A stretch of DNA of 64,000 bases, from contig CANUEZ040000068.1 in the NCBI GenBank assembly GCA_948099385.1, positions 144,001 to 208,000 of the forward strand, given 5' to 3'. Source of the stretch: Fasciola hepatica (Eukaryota > Platyhelminthes > Trematoda > Plagiorchiida > Fasciolidae). Every line of letters starts with the position of its first letter. Position 1 is the first letter of the stretch. The position numbers and the translations under genes are program-made. Below, one piece after another: positions 24,251 through 37,100 of this stretch. A model generated the notes under the pieces. That model did not search any database and was not told where the DNA came from. It saw only the letters and a program-made list of their open reading frames with translations.

Positions 24251-26503
24251 CTAGGCAAACGAGTTTGTCATCAGTACTTCATTTAGTCGAAGACTCTTGG
24301 GCAAATGTCACAGAGTTGTTCATGTTAGTCCCAGAATATAAAAGGTTGGTTAGAACCGACATCTTTCCAAAAAGAGACCGGATGCTAGTACTGACTAAAG
24401 CAGGAGCTGTCAGATTCCCTGGGGTTGCTTGACTAAAGGCAGTCCTCCAACTGGCCATCTTTGACAAAACAAGATGTGTATGGTTAAACAGAGCTTACCG
24501 TGTCACAAACCCCAGTAAATGTTTTTTGAATAACGGATCCTGAGTGGTGTGCTGATCACCACAAGTACTCCAAAGGGGTGTTGATCACGTTTATCACAAA
24601 ATGTTAGGCAGTCAGTCCTGGGGCATGAGCTAGCACCTAAGTAACGCAAAGATGGTGATTCAAGGAAAACATCCATTTTTATGAAGCTTGTCTTTAATTT
24701 AGAGACGCTGCAACTTGGTTATACGAAGTGATCAATGCAGCAGCACCCAAAAAACAAGAAAGAAGACGGCAAAGCAGGATATCTTTCACGGATGATTCAT
24801 TTCTGATACAAAACATTTTTACTAAAATCCACCCTCAAATCTTGTTTCAAATTCTATGGTGCAAATAATCTCACTCGAGACTTTCGGGAGTTTATTAGAC
24901 GTTGATATTTGGCTTCGCGTGTTAAATATATTTCGGACATTTTTTCTCTGCTTCCCTTCCAAGAAGGAACATCTCCGAGGCGTGACCGAATTTCGTCAAT
25001 CTTGACAATGTGACTCATACGATGATGGCTTATCGGAACAACAAAATTTCCCTCCTTCTCAGTTGGTCGGGTTCATCTTTGCTAGGTAAACTGTAAACCA
25101 GAAGAAGTTGGAGATACCAGCAATTCGAAAGTCAGTGGAGTAACTGAGAAAGACTGAGCCGTAACTCATCTATTCCTAAGTTGTAATTTCAAATAACGCG
25201 TTCAAACTTTTCGGATAACCTTGTTCATTGTAAAAAAGCACCCATATTAGAGAGTAAAACCCGTCACAAAAGTCCAATAAGCTCATAGATTTGGAAGAAT
25301 ACGATGAAATGACCAATCTATCGAGCAGATATCCAACGTCTCCAAGTGTGCGTGTCAATAGGCACTAACATAATTCTGCCCAAGTTTGGTGACCATTCCA
25401 GAAAAGCATAAGCTATCGATAAATCGTTGGGCATGATTTCAAAAAGTGATACTTCGGACTATATTGATCAGGAATGGAAAAAATGTTTTGTTTAACTCTT
25501 TAAAAAACAATATTTCGAAAACACAATAGTTCAGGTCGTGTAAAACATGTTATTCCAGTGAAACAAGTCGAACTGAAATTTTGTAGTATTTCAGCATACC
25601 AGTCATGCGCATCAGTTGAATATGTAATAAAGTGAATTTACAAATAAAAAAATTAAAAGCTACATCTGTTCTATCGTATGGTCCCCTTCAGTACATCAGA
25701 ATATAAAGTATTCTTAGTTCATCAATTGGCTTAACATTTTTTGGAAAGCCACCCTTCATTTGAATGCTTGTTTGATGCAATCTGTCGTTAATATACAAAA
25801 GATGGTATTTCATTGAATGCGTCTTGTTACGTAAGGACGGAAATGTGAGATCCTTACACATTCTTCAAAATATAAAAGGAGTGTAATTCTAAAAACAACT
25901 TTTCGATAAAGAGACACTATACATATATGATGAAAATTGGAACAACCAATCGAATGCTACTGGTACTCTGTGTTTTTCAAAGAAGGAAAAATCTTTGACT
26001 GACATGTGAATCACGTTGAGCGCAGTGGCTAATATTCATTTGATAAAATAAACATTCGTCTCTGGCGGTAGGTCATCTTGATGCAATTATTTGCTATCCA
26101 TTATTTGTAAACTAGCAGCGATAATACTGTGGTGGGGAAAGCCGAACCTATAGAACGAGATGGGTATACTACCGATCGCCAACTCATCGAGAGCCGCAAA
26201 CCGAAGAAGAAACGGAGAATGTATCGAAAACATCCCTCAACACACTAAACCTGACATCCTATTTCATGGATGAAACCCAGCGGGATCTGAAGCAATCAGC
26301 AAAATATTCAACTTAAGGGGCCAGCGATCAAGACATCAACCAGAGCAGTTGGACCGTTGGAGCGGAAATGCTCAGACAGTCGGAGAATCAGTAGTGCTAT
26401 AGTGTAATCTTAAGAAAAAACTATATAAAATGTCGAACACGTCTTACATTTTTGTCTGATCAAATAAAGTTTTGTCTCATACTTCACTCGTTCTTTACCG
26501 CAG
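24251..26503. other. Stretch without a supported gene
   Basis: A weak minus-strand donor (ACG|GTAAGC) lies near 24497 but its upstream block is short. An AATAAA hexamer at 26463-26468 sits just before the exon candidate at 26504. Nothing else supported. Confidence 0.4.
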
Positions 26504-26830
26504 TACGAGTGGAACAGCACTTATGGCATATGGTACCACTTTGCTTTGTTTATTCCTGAGAAGATACGATATCCGAAAGGGTATGTTTGTTCCGACGACT
26601 GGAAAGAGCGACTGAACCTCCAGCTTCTAGGTTCTCCTGCTGAACGTCTCACAATCGGTACTAAAATAGCGGAGTATCTTTCTATGTTACACGTACCCAT
26701 AATAATAAGAAATTATTTTATCCAGCTTGCAGTTTTACATCAATTAACTCTGGCTGCTAAAGTGCACATTCGTTTTCTCAGTTGGTCACAATCTTCAAAC
26801 AACACGAACTGCTGCACTAGAATAAATTAG
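26504..26830 (+). CDS. Candidate exon of an unidentified gene
   Basis: A strong acceptor (ttcactcgttctttaccgcag) opens a phase-0 frame that stays open for 108 codons to TAG at 26828-26830. The first 60 residues look most protein-like, aromatic and basic: YEWNSTYGIWYHFALFIPEK, then RYPKGYVCSDDWKERL. The true exon may stop earlier at a donor such as CTTCTAG|GTTCTC or ATCG|GTACTA, since the last 40 codons look less coding. An N-glycosylation sequon (NST) sits near the start. No family is recognised. Confidence 0.35.
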   Translation, partial: YEWNSTYGIWYHFALFIPEKIRYPKGYVCSDDWKERLNLQLLGSPAERLTIGTKIAEYLSMLHVPIIIRNYFIQLAVLHQLTLAAKVHIRFLSWSQSSNNTNCCTRIN

Positions 26831-27621
26831 GTTGATCGAAATCAATATTACTGTCAGATATGAAGAGATATTTTGCGCCGGTGACATTTAGTGCAACATG
26901 CTTGTTCCTAAATTTGGCACATTTGATTTATTGATACATTGTTTTCGAAACCATTGAACCAAATTTAAACACTTCATAGAATAGTCTGAATAGCTTGTTG
27001 TACAAAATGCAGGAGGCACTGGAGAGTTGGCCTTCAAAAACGGAAATCTGCGGTACTCAGAAAGCGACCACCTGACGTAATCAAACAGTGTCAATTAATC
27101 TTATTTTCGTCGTGTACTTATACGTACATGATATAAGAATAATATCGGTTGTGATAAAACTAATTATCTCAGCATTTGGTTGAGTGTTTTTCACCTAAAT
27201 ACCTTTTGTCTTAACATCGGTGAATGACATTAATTTTTCCTTTTATCTGTCTTATACTGTGCTATGGTTAGTTGATTGTATGTGACCTTGATCTTCGGGA
27301 TAATATGCTATGATCAAAGTACGCTAATGATGAATAAATCGTGTGAATAATATGCTGGAACCAATAAGGGTATCAGTCTCTCTGACCACTGTCTGCAATT
27401 TACGTTTCATTCTATAGAAGCTTTGAGAAACCTGGATCTGAAGGGCAGGAGGATGTTGCCCCAAAGGTCCGAATTAGCAAAACAACCAACTGTCAGTGAA
27501 AATATATCAATAAGAACGAAATACATGTGAGCATCCCGTTAGATAGACTAAAGTCTATATTTCGGAGAGACAAAGTTCCTATAGGAACACATTGGGACTA
27601 TGAACTACTGACAATCTCATA
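26831..27621. other. Stretch without a supported gene
   Basis: No exon or repeat recognised. Part of it could be the decayed 5' portion of the PLE fragment that follows. Confidence 0.35.
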
Positions 27622-27789
27622 GAAAAATTTCAAAATATTCAACTCGATTCAACAACGAGAGATTTTATTACGTACAAAAGAAACGTAGACGAAATCCTAT
27701 GTGTGATAGATTCAAACATTTGCACAAATCTACGGCTCAAAATCGCTACAGCTCTCCACGTGAACGTGAACGTTACTTCCGTAAAGTAA
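27622..27789 (+). mobile_element. Penelope-like element fragment: RT active-site (YVDD-type) region
   Basis: The plus-strand frame reads a degraded form of the palm of a Penelope-like reverse transcriptase: TYKRNVDEILCVIDSN corresponds to the family's YKRYVDDI-type box, followed by a loose LLxxxNxxH-like tail (ATALHVNVNVT). Tyr of the box has become Asn and the second Asp is Glu, so it cannot be catalytic. A TAA ends the frame at 27787-27789, and a long (AT)n tract follows at once. Neighbouring parts of the element are unrecognisable. The match is by motif order from knowledge of the family, not from a search. Confidence 0.5.
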
Positions 27790-27806
27790 GGCAATGACGG
27801 TCTATC

Positions 27807-27865
<59 letters not shown>
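27807..27865. repeat. (AT)n microsatellite
   Basis: An AT tract of about 59 bases with one G interruption. Confidence 0.95.
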
Positions 27866-27868
<3 letters not shown>

Positions 27869-30511
27869 GTGTATTCCGCGGGACTGATTTCTGCTTTCGA
27901 TAACAAGTGGATATTAAAACAAAGTGTTGTGGGTAGTGGATCCATTTTCACAGTTTTTACTGCTCAGAATTAGGCGAAGTTTATTTCGTTGTTCGGTTAG
28001 TAGAGTAGATTTATTCTGCGCAGGAGGTACAATATAAATGAACTTCATTTTATGCCGAGTGCTTTCATGCCAAAAGACTGTTCTGAAGGGTCTATTCTCA
28101 GAACGGTGCAACTAAATAAAAGTTAGCCAAATGTAATAAGGGCAGCAAAGAACCTTGTATAGGACTGGGCTCTTTTCAAAAGCAACATAAAAGCTGAAAT
28201 TATCCGCGAACAAAATCATCAGAAACCTTTAGATAGAACATTTTGCGTTTTATAAATACAATTTCCGTTTGTTTCCAAACCGACTGTATGCTTTCGAATG
28301 AAAGATAATGTGTCAGATTCTGCGGCCTGTTTCTGGGTGCTTTCAATCACTTATGCCTGTGTTACTAGGTATATTGATCGCTCGACCAGTCGCTTATCCA
28401 GACGCGTTTGTGAACACTGTATGTTTTAAACTGTTCCGGCAACTCCAGTTAGAAGTCACTTCTGTCGCCTAATCATCTCGTTCTCCAGTGTAAAACACGA
28501 TGAATTTGTAGTAACCTTGGTACAACACCACTGCTTGCTGCCGATATAAGTTAACAAGTACTCTCAAGCTATTTGTCTGGGTTGAGAGTTATTGGGACAA
28601 GTACGAGGACCATGTGCTCACATCTCGTTGAGTCAAACCACTTAGTAGAAGAAATAAACGCTGTTCACATGATTTACGAAGCCCGGAATGGCAAACAACA
28701 CTTGTCAAATGTCGCGTCACGGCCACAACAGAGGCTTTTGTGATTCGTCTTTGTGATCCCCTACTGTGCTCTCAGAAGAAAAGCTATGCCATTGTCCTTG
28801 ACTCCCACCATGTTTCTGAACACGTGTGCAACCGCTGTAATCAGTTTTGTGCACACGAACAAACTCGCGCAAGTACGAACACTGATTTGAATCACCTTTC
28901 CTCCTTCATGTGTTATGAGTCATATTTTGATCTTCGTACTTGTATAGTACGAATAAATGAAGACGAGCTCATTTGTTAACCTGTTTTCATATGTTCCAAG
29001 GGGTTTGTCAGATATTGAAGTACATGATTAAGTAAAGCCTTAGAATACTTATCGGAAAACAGCTTTTAGCCTAGAAATCCTTGTTTTTACTCTATGCGCA
29101 AGGTCCCAAATTCGTCTAACTGATACTATTAGAAGCCTGAAACATTTGTGCACAAAGATCGATTTCACCATGGCAAAGTTGTCACAACTTCGTTGTTGTA
29201 CGTCTCTTTCGGGATCGTAGCTATGCTTTCGGTAGGGGCACTAAATGCACAAGTGATAAAAAATGGAGGAAATGCGTTAGTGGGGATTGCTTTCGTCGAC
29301 TTGATTCGCAAGTCACTGGAACAGTACGCAAATATGGGCCGTCATCCCACTCATTACTTAGTTTTCAGTCGGTTGCTTGGCTGGGCATAGGCTCAATAAG
29401 CTGTTCTTTAAAATTTAATCAAGCAGTTAAAATTCACTGAACAATACAGGTATCACGGTTGACATTGGACCCATTGACCCATGAACTCCTTTTTTTATTT
29501 AAACCAGCTATCGCTGTGAACTTAGTTGAGTCGAGAATTTAACTGGTAATGCTGGTATTTTGCATCAAAATATACTTGTCTCATTCGTCAACACTATAAA
29601 TCAAGACCGGATACGAATACCGACATCATTGCGTGAGTCACATCCATTTGCTTGTTAGAGAGTTAATCTGTGTCAGTTAGGATTCTTTCTCAAAACACGG
29701 GCTCTTCCAGGATCAATAGAACAAATGCATCTCAATGAATCGTACTTTTGTGGTTTTTGGGCTCAAAATCATGAAGGGCTATTTCACAGGCCAGAAGATT
29801 TTCATGAGTTTGGGCCGGTATCCGAGAAATAGCATCTGCTTTAGCCTGTTTTCTACCGGGTCGATGTTGAAAAATGAGTTTCCATTCCTTTACCGCTTCC
29901 TACCATGCTGCTATGTGTCCTTCTGTCTTTCAGGCATTTTGAAGCGACTGGAGTGAATGGTGATGCGTGCGCACTAAAAGGCCCTTTCCCAGTGCACAAC
30001 AACTCTAGTATCCGGCAGGTTATCCGAGTGTATTTATGATAGGAATTATGCATAATTTTATTCGGTTGACACACACAGGTCCCAGCTGATCAATGAAAGT
30101 TATGGCGAATTTGTAGCATCCGGATGGAAGGAGCGGGCGTTGACAGAATTTGTTTCCGGCATTTCCACGTTTGAGGTTTTTCATGATAGCCACCTCTCTT
30201 GCCAGCTAGTATAACACGTGTGACACTTAAACCCAGGATAGTAGCCTCAATATGTTTGGTGAAAGTATGTTACCACTCCCCATTATTCCTCAGTCGAGAT
30301 ACCTGAAACCATGTTTTGACAGGGAAATATATATTCGCCATGCCGATCTCGATGAGCTTAAAAATAAGAGTACGGTGTCAGTGGAAAGAAATTAGTCGAC
30401 CGAAAGTCAGTTACTAATTGTAACGACAGGCGACAGAGTTTAGCGCTAAAATGAGTGAATAGAACTGCGTTATAAATGACATGATTTCCGTGAGTGTCTG
30501 TTTCTCTATAG
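27866..30511. other. Stretch without a well-supported gene
   Basis: A frame at 29148-29390 (plus) includes LSVGALNAQVIKNGGNALVG and looks protein-like but lacks a good acceptor; it was not called. Nothing else stands out. Confidence 0.35.
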
Positions 30512-30724
30512 GTGTGCTTTTGTGCGTGTACCGAAGCAGCACTCGTGAATCTCTGTCGCATGTACGTCAAGTTTACCAAAATGCGTCCACGAACTGAGAC
30601 ACTCGAGCTCAACTTACTTGGTTTGGTCAATAAAATGGGACGGAAATTGCACCACATCATTTTCCGTTATTGCATCCATGTGCCTCGCTTTATTTTCAAT
30701 GTGGAAAATACTAAATCATACTGA
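30512..30724 (+). CDS. Candidate exon
   Basis: A good acceptor (gagtgtctgtttctctatag) opens 70 codons in phase 0 to TGA at 30722-30724. The first 45 codons read as plausible protein (LVNLCRMYVKFTKMRPRTE, then LELNLLGLVNKMGRKLHH). The best phase-0 donor inside it is TTTG|GTCAAT, which is poor but would join in frame to 30978-31082. Family unknown. Confidence 0.27.
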   Translation: MCFCACTEAALVNLCRMYVKFTKMRPRTETLELNLLGLVNKMGRKLHHIIFRYCIHVPRFIFNVENTKSY

Positions 30725-30977
30725 CATTCTATTACTGATTCAACATCGTCTATCCCTTGGAACACCACTGACCCCTAGCTGCATCCAACCTGTTCCCCAC
30801 TGTGATTGCTGAGGGTGAGTATTGACAAGGTCTGTACAACATTAGGCGTTTATTCGCATCTCCTTATCATCAGCCGGTTACACCGTCTGATTTAAAGTGC
30901 GGCCAGCAGGAGAAAACAAACACGTTCATGGGTGTATCTTCATCAATCTCCGTTACTTTCATTTTAGTTTATTCCAG

Positions 30978-31082
30978 CTACTGCACATTGATTTTCATTT
31001 TATAAATTCAATCTGGAAAAGACTTCAGGCACTCGTGAAGAAGTATTTCGAACAGGCAGCGGTACTCTTCTACCAACCCTGA
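30978..31082 (+). CDS. Candidate terminal exon
   Basis: A strong acceptor (tttcattttagtttattccag) enters in phase 0, and 34 codons run to TGA at 31080-31082: IDFHFINSIWKRLQALVKKY and then a short hydrophobic tail. It could follow 30512 onward over a short intron, although the donor there is weak. Family unknown. Confidence 0.3.
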   Translation, partial: LLHIDFHFINSIWKRLQALVKKYFEQAAVLFYQP

Positions 31083-32424
31083 GTCTGATAAAAATAGTAT
31101 ATCTCGAAGCTTTGAGGACCCAGCGAACTATTCGACAGAAGTGACAATCTGTCTTTGAACTTGACAGTGAGAAACCAGAAAAATCCCATGGGGTCAGATA
31201 TAGGAACTGGTAGAGTTATGGGTAAAAATGTCTACCACATATGATACCGTTAATTTATTTTCCGACAAAAAAGTCACCCTCGTAAGAAACATATTCTTTA
31301 GTGATTGCAAACAATATGCGATTGTCGGCAAACATGATTTCTCTGTATCAAATCCATCGAATTTTCGAAATCGATTGATACTGTAAGCGGCGCCAACTTT
31401 GGCAGCGCCCTTCACACAGTCAGCATGAAAATGCACAGACCAAAATAGGTTTTGGTTCCTTCAGAGCTCGCTTCGCGATCGTCAGCCTCCGCGGTGTTAC
31501 GAAATCCAAATCATCTGTTGAGTGACTCGCAGTAAGCCGATAAACCATTTAGTCCAAAATACCAATTATCCAACTGCTGCGTGTACTATAGCAGCAAAAT
31601 CAAACAAAATACGCGCACTTACCCCAATTGTGAATGGTCCGGCAACAGCAACCGGCAGTAAACCAACGGCAATCTTGACAAGGCAAGCTTAACCATAGGT
31701 GCGGACGCGCAATTCGCCGTAACAATGAAAGTGCGGAAATACTTGCAGTCGAAACGAGCCAATCAGAAATTAGTGATGGATTAAGCCCGCATGTGAAAGC
31801 AGTTGGCGATGGAGTGATGGAGACACGTAATGTGAAGAGGTCGCTACCCTAAGGGAGACTGACAAGTGGCAGACATATACAGAACCAACAAAAGGGGAGG
31901 CAAACTGGCAGATGTCTGGGTCGCAATGACCACGCACAAGTGCGACTCTAGTTGGCATGGTGGAGGGAGGGGGGGGGACAGAAGGAATTCAGACAAACAA
32001 GCACAAAATTAGAAGAGACAGAAGTGTCTCTCACGAATATTCAGATAGTAATATAGGGGAAACCGGCGGCCGCACAAAGTAGGGGATTGGTTCAATCAGG
32101 TGCCGTAGAATAATATAGACTTGCAAAGGAGAAAAGGCAGGGCTGGTTGGCAGGTGTGCATGTTATGATGTGGAGAGACTGAGAGACCGAGGTGTCACAG
32201 AATTCCAGTCATACTGGAAGAGGGGAGGAGTAGAAAGAACGAAAACTCAAGATATTATCGAACGGAGGGAGTTCATGTACACGAATAAGTAAGACAGATG
32301 TTCCTCACGGGTCCGTTGAATCGAATTTTAAACACATCGAAAGGTAGTAACACGCGGTTTACAGTAAAAAAACCTATTGTGAACACAAACTTTGGTGATC
32401 AATAACTGCAACACTTTTGCTTAC
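31083..32424. other. Intervening stretch, GC-richer from about 31440
   Basis: Base composition rises in GC from 31440 to 32300. On the minus strand a hydrophobic frame at about 31562-31690 (KIAVGLLPVAVAGPFTIG) ends near a GTAAGT (31624-31629), but its acceptor is unclear and it is not called. A 9-G run lies at 31969-31977. Confidence 0.4.
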
Positions 32425-32586
32425 CTTTCGTATTCTGTACCTTTGTTTAGTTTTAGCGCCGTTCATCCTCAGATTCTCGGGTGCACCAATTGTCCTGTCT
32501 TCATCGCCAAGCTTCGCATCAATTGGAACTGGGCAGTTCTTTTTTCTATCCGAGATGCATTCATCGTGATTAATTAAAGGGTACAT
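32425..32586 (-). CDS. Candidate first exon, minus strand
   Basis: An ATG at 32586 opens exactly 54 codons (phase 0) ending at a perfect donor, CGAAAG|GTAAGC. The peptide is strongly hydrophilic and basic near its end (NLRMNGAKTKQRYRIRK), with an acidic middle (AKLGDEDRTIG), and would be soluble. The opposite strand also carries a plausible acceptor and frame (32470-32577), so only one of the two can be real; the donor here is the better signal. No downstream partner was matched, and the family is unknown. Confidence 0.3.
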
Positions 32587-32988
32587 TCGTCGCAGGTACT
32601 ATTTCCTAATTTTCCGTGAAGCGCATACTGATGAGTGACAGCTGATTCGTTATTGTATTTTGTAGTGACGGACATTGTAGGTGATTTGCGATTGAGATTT
32701 AATGAATAAATTGTCCCACAGAACACACTGAGAATAAACAACGTGGCGAACAAGCTCGTTCTCAGTTATTCATACTCACACCAATACACAACAATATATA
32801 TGACTTACAAAATAAGAACGGAGAATGATAATCCAATTCTGTCTATGCATATGTGTGTATACGTGTGAAATTGATCACAGTGTGGAATGCTCAAGTGGTT
32901 GTACATGTGTTCGGGACCATGACGTGGACCACGGAAGCTCAAATGCTTGCACAAATTGTTTTTTTGATAAGTGAACTAACCAATCGAG

Positions 32989-33005
32989 TGACTGACTGAC
33001 TGACT
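32989..33005. repeat. (GACT)n microsatellite
   Basis: Four tandem TGAC units. A similar run is at 58687-58701, and related imperfect TGACTG units occur at 35100-35190. Confidence 0.85.
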
Positions 33006-33149
33006 AAAAGTGTCCTCTTCCTTCCCTATTTAGTTTCATATAAATGTGATTGTAATTGGTTTGCGAATGAAACCACCGAAAACACACGTTTGCCTACGCC
33101 TTTCTTTCTGAGGTCGATCAAGGGCTTTTTCCGTTTGCTCAAAAATAAT

Positions 33150-34130
33150 CCCGGTTGATGAGTGAAAATGCTATCCAAGCATGCAATCGGACCAGACTGC
33201 ACGTGGTCGTAAGCAACTTGACAACAAATGACTGGTCAGTGCAGTCCGGGGTAGAGCAGGGTGGGCAACAACCCAGTGTGCGTCGGAGCAGTCATGCGTC
33301 TGTGTGTGTTGGTATGGATCAATGGTCCGCAGTGTGTACGTGATCATGCGAGACTGTCTGTTTCCGAAAGTGACAGGTCGAACAGAACACCACAGTCAGG
33401 ACATGACATGGCGTAGGGGTGTGACGAAACTGACTTCCGGCTTCGGTTATTGCTTCCTGTTTTCATGGCTTTGATCAACAGGATAAGGAATGTCGTTTGC
33501 TAGAAACGTTCAACGAAATATCTCTGGGTCAAAGAAAGTGTTACAAACGACTTATGGTCCGTCTGTTATAATCCCGTTCCACCTAATCACAAGAGCAAAT
33601 GGACGTGATCCAAAAATGACCTCATGCATGAGACCCGGTAAACTGTAGATGGTAGGGGTTGTTTAATGCTAAAGATACCCGCAACGTAAGCATGCGTGTA
33701 CGATGTCTGTATTATGAATCAACGTACGGCAAGCACGAGCACCTGCACAAGAATAAGAATGACGCAGGCGAACATCAGTCATTATCAGTCTTTCGCGCCG
33801 CAAGCTGAGTGTGATTCGTGGAGTGGGACAGTGCAGAATGTGGCACAGACAGGTATCGGATGCGCGAGTATATGGCAGGAGTGAATCACCAGCGGATGTC
33901 ATTGGGGCATGGAAAATCCTCACGACATCATGCGACTGGTTCAACCGTACAATACCAATGGGAAGATATTAGGTCTGAGTCTTCCGGAGGCGATCTTCTT
34001 CCTGGTCTCCGATATCCAGGGATTGAAACTGATAGCGCTGAGGAAACAACTGACATGATTTTTCGCGTTACCAGCACGAGTTTTTTCCTCCAACCGATAG
34101 CGTGCATCGTCTAACGTTACCAAAACATCC
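33150..34130. other. GC-richer block of unknown origin
   Basis: Composition differs from the surroundings: more G and C and more CpG. Several short frames are open on both strands but none has matched splice sites. It may be an old repeat; no second copy was found in the window. Confidence 0.35.
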
Positions 34131-37100
34131 TGATTGGTTGAGGACATAGATATTATGTACTTCCATTAGGGTATATTGAAGTGAAGCTCCACCCGTCAAT
34201 GATCTTTAAGTTAGTCGAATCCCTTCATCCAAGAAAATATATGGGAGACTCTCTAACAATCCTGTAAAACTACGGAGAAAACAGTGCCCGAAATTTGATG
34301 GCAAGAAATAAGTTTTGTTACCAGTGATTACCTATTTGTGGACCTAGTGCCCTCTACCCGTGGGTTTCGATGATCACGATTAGGAGACTCATTTATCTAC
34401 ATGGGATATGGGGTAGTTTTATATGGTTCAGGCTTTTATTTTGCGGTATATATTTTCCGGAAATTATCACAGCTCTCCTTTCAGGTGGGCTAGTGACAGT
34501 GTGGGTTCGACCGGGGTTCTTACGGTAGTCATCTTTTTCCGATTCGACTTTAAAGGTCATGACTCGATTATTTCACCAAGGTCCATCTGATAGATCCTAG
34601 TCTTATAGGACTGGTTTCAGCTTGCACACCCACTATGTGAGCTGCAGTAGCGTGAGAGGTGTGCTACCGTTCAGTAAAGAACATGCTGACTGCGTTCCCT
34701 CAGGTCAGTCGCATAAACTAGTAAAAAATCCCCGTGAGAATTTTTACAGCGGCCTCTCATTTGTGGTGGTTTTTGAATCGTATACGTTTAGCCAAATCAA
34801 GCCATCAGTGGCCATCGTTTAAGAAAGAAACCAGGATCGTCACTGAAATGTCGCTTTTTCTTATTAGTTTGCAATAAACATTTGAATATGTTTTTTTCGG
34901 TAGGAATATAGAAATATCAGTCTGTTTATCCTGGCAATTTGTCCACCGCTAATGCATAGTTTTTCAATACATATTTTCAAGCAACCTACGATTTCTCATT
35001 TGTACCAAAAATGCATGAAAATTCAGCATACACCCCACAGCCGTCTTCTGTATTTTACTTCGGAGAAAAATATCAGTGACATAAGATCGACGATCAGTAT
35101 GTTGGCTGTCTGACTGTATGTTTGACTGTCTAACAGAATGACCTACCCACTAACTGATTCCTTGTCACATTGAGTAACTAACTGACTGATGTAAATCCGC
35201 ACGTGGTGGATGTTGCGTAACTTATTCGGTTGTGATATGCAGTAGCAAAAGACAACTATGATAACATGAATTCGATGGCGGACAGGCACAAGTAAGATGT
35301 CTTTTTTGGGCAGCCGAACATACATTCACGATCAAACATTGTTTGACAGTGATGAGGTTGACGCTTGACTGGGAGGATGTTGACCACACTTTGTGTTTCA
35401 TAATGTGAAGTTCCAGAGGACACTCGCATTCGGAACCAGGCCATCATCATGAGGAATCCATGTAAACCATTGAGACAAATAACACTCTAGTTGGTAGGAT
35501 AGGTAACACATAAATACTACAATATTTGCATGGATTTACACAAGAGGGAACCATGTAAAATGTATCCCCAGTGGCGGTATCCATGAGTCCAATAACATTC
35601 TTAAAATAAAACAGGTTTCGAATAACGTTCCCAAATGAAAACGTACATAGTCTGTGAGTTTTCTACTCCGCATTAACTACATTCTGGGTGTGTTCATCGG
35701 TCAGACTCTGCAGTAACCCTGCTGGAAAAACTAAAAATTAATTCAGACTCGGAGAACCACAAATTTAAAGCGGCTCAAAGGATCAGGCTATTACCAAACA
35801 GTAGTAATATCATTTGACTTAAGTTATTTACAATACAGCCTAATACATTATGAATAGAAATGGGCTGACCCTAATCCAAGGCTGTCGAATAAATGCGTAA
35901 GCGACTTTATGAACCTGTTGCGAATCATATGACTAATTTGCGAAAGTACAATCCAGTCGGCGATAAAGGAATATTTCATAAAGGAATGGATATTTGATAA
36001 ACGGTGACGGTCATTCCACGTTTGCGTTATGGTTATACAGCTTCAATAAACCCTACAAATATATAATTTTTATTGTGAAGTCAGTTTCTTTCGATTCACA
36101 GTCAAAACAAAACACGAACAAACGGACTGCTTTTTTCCATTGAATATCAGCACACCAAAATGGCGGATATCCAACTAAACGGCAGAGTGGGATTACGCGG
36201 TCCAGTGAAAATGAAAAACAAATGGATAGAATTTCGTCCAAATCTATATGCAACATGCCCGAATTTGCGGCGTGAAGCATTCGATTAGCTTAGCACACGC
36301 TTTTCATGGAGGAAAATTTCGGCAAAAACTATTCGTGACACTGAATTCATGAATAGTGTGTCAAAGATGCTAGAAGATCAGGTACGCCGTATATTCTAGA
36401 ACTCATGTTTGATGTTTAACTTTTTATCAGAGACTTTTGAAACTAAATGTTTGACAAGACCTCTAGCACTTGAAGGCTTGAAAACAACTAGATATTTCAC
36501 GGGCAAAACTTTTTTGTCAATGTGTTCTGTTTTACTAAACCTGTGTTGCATCCAGTGATCAAATACAGAACGAAATCACGTGCATAAGAACGAACGCGTA
36601 ATCAGGTACGGCGTACAGTAAACAGAATAATGATTAAGTGAAAAGCAGACGAAAGAAAGCAATTAATATCACACGCTCGCGAAGCTAGCTCCATCTGATT
36701 TGCAGAGCTCGACAAAGCAGAGCGTGATACAGAGAGGCATTGTACGCGCGCTTGCAAAGCCGAGGGGGAAGGACAGAATCGCGTGCGAACACCAACGACA
36801 CATTGATTAGCCACAGAACAACCTGACTGCATGTTCTTTGGATGTCGGATGCTTACGACGATTGATGAAGTTGACTGATGAGATTCCCTGGAGAGTGAAA
36901 AATACAGCTACACTTCTGAAGTTAGTGGTAAGCTTTATATAAAAGCTGATCTTTTGGGCAGAAAGTAATAAACTTTGTAGCAAGACACACCGTGCCATGA
37001 TCGAATGAAGCTGATACACTGGTTTATACCTTCTACTTTTATATGATTTGCATTCATTGACTAGTTCCGTACAAATTCCAAAAGATTGGTTTCAAGTGGT

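Noticed and set aside
35100..35190. Imperfect TGACTG/ACTAAC units as a satellite
   Set aside because: Too short and too irregular to be more than a decayed microsatellite.
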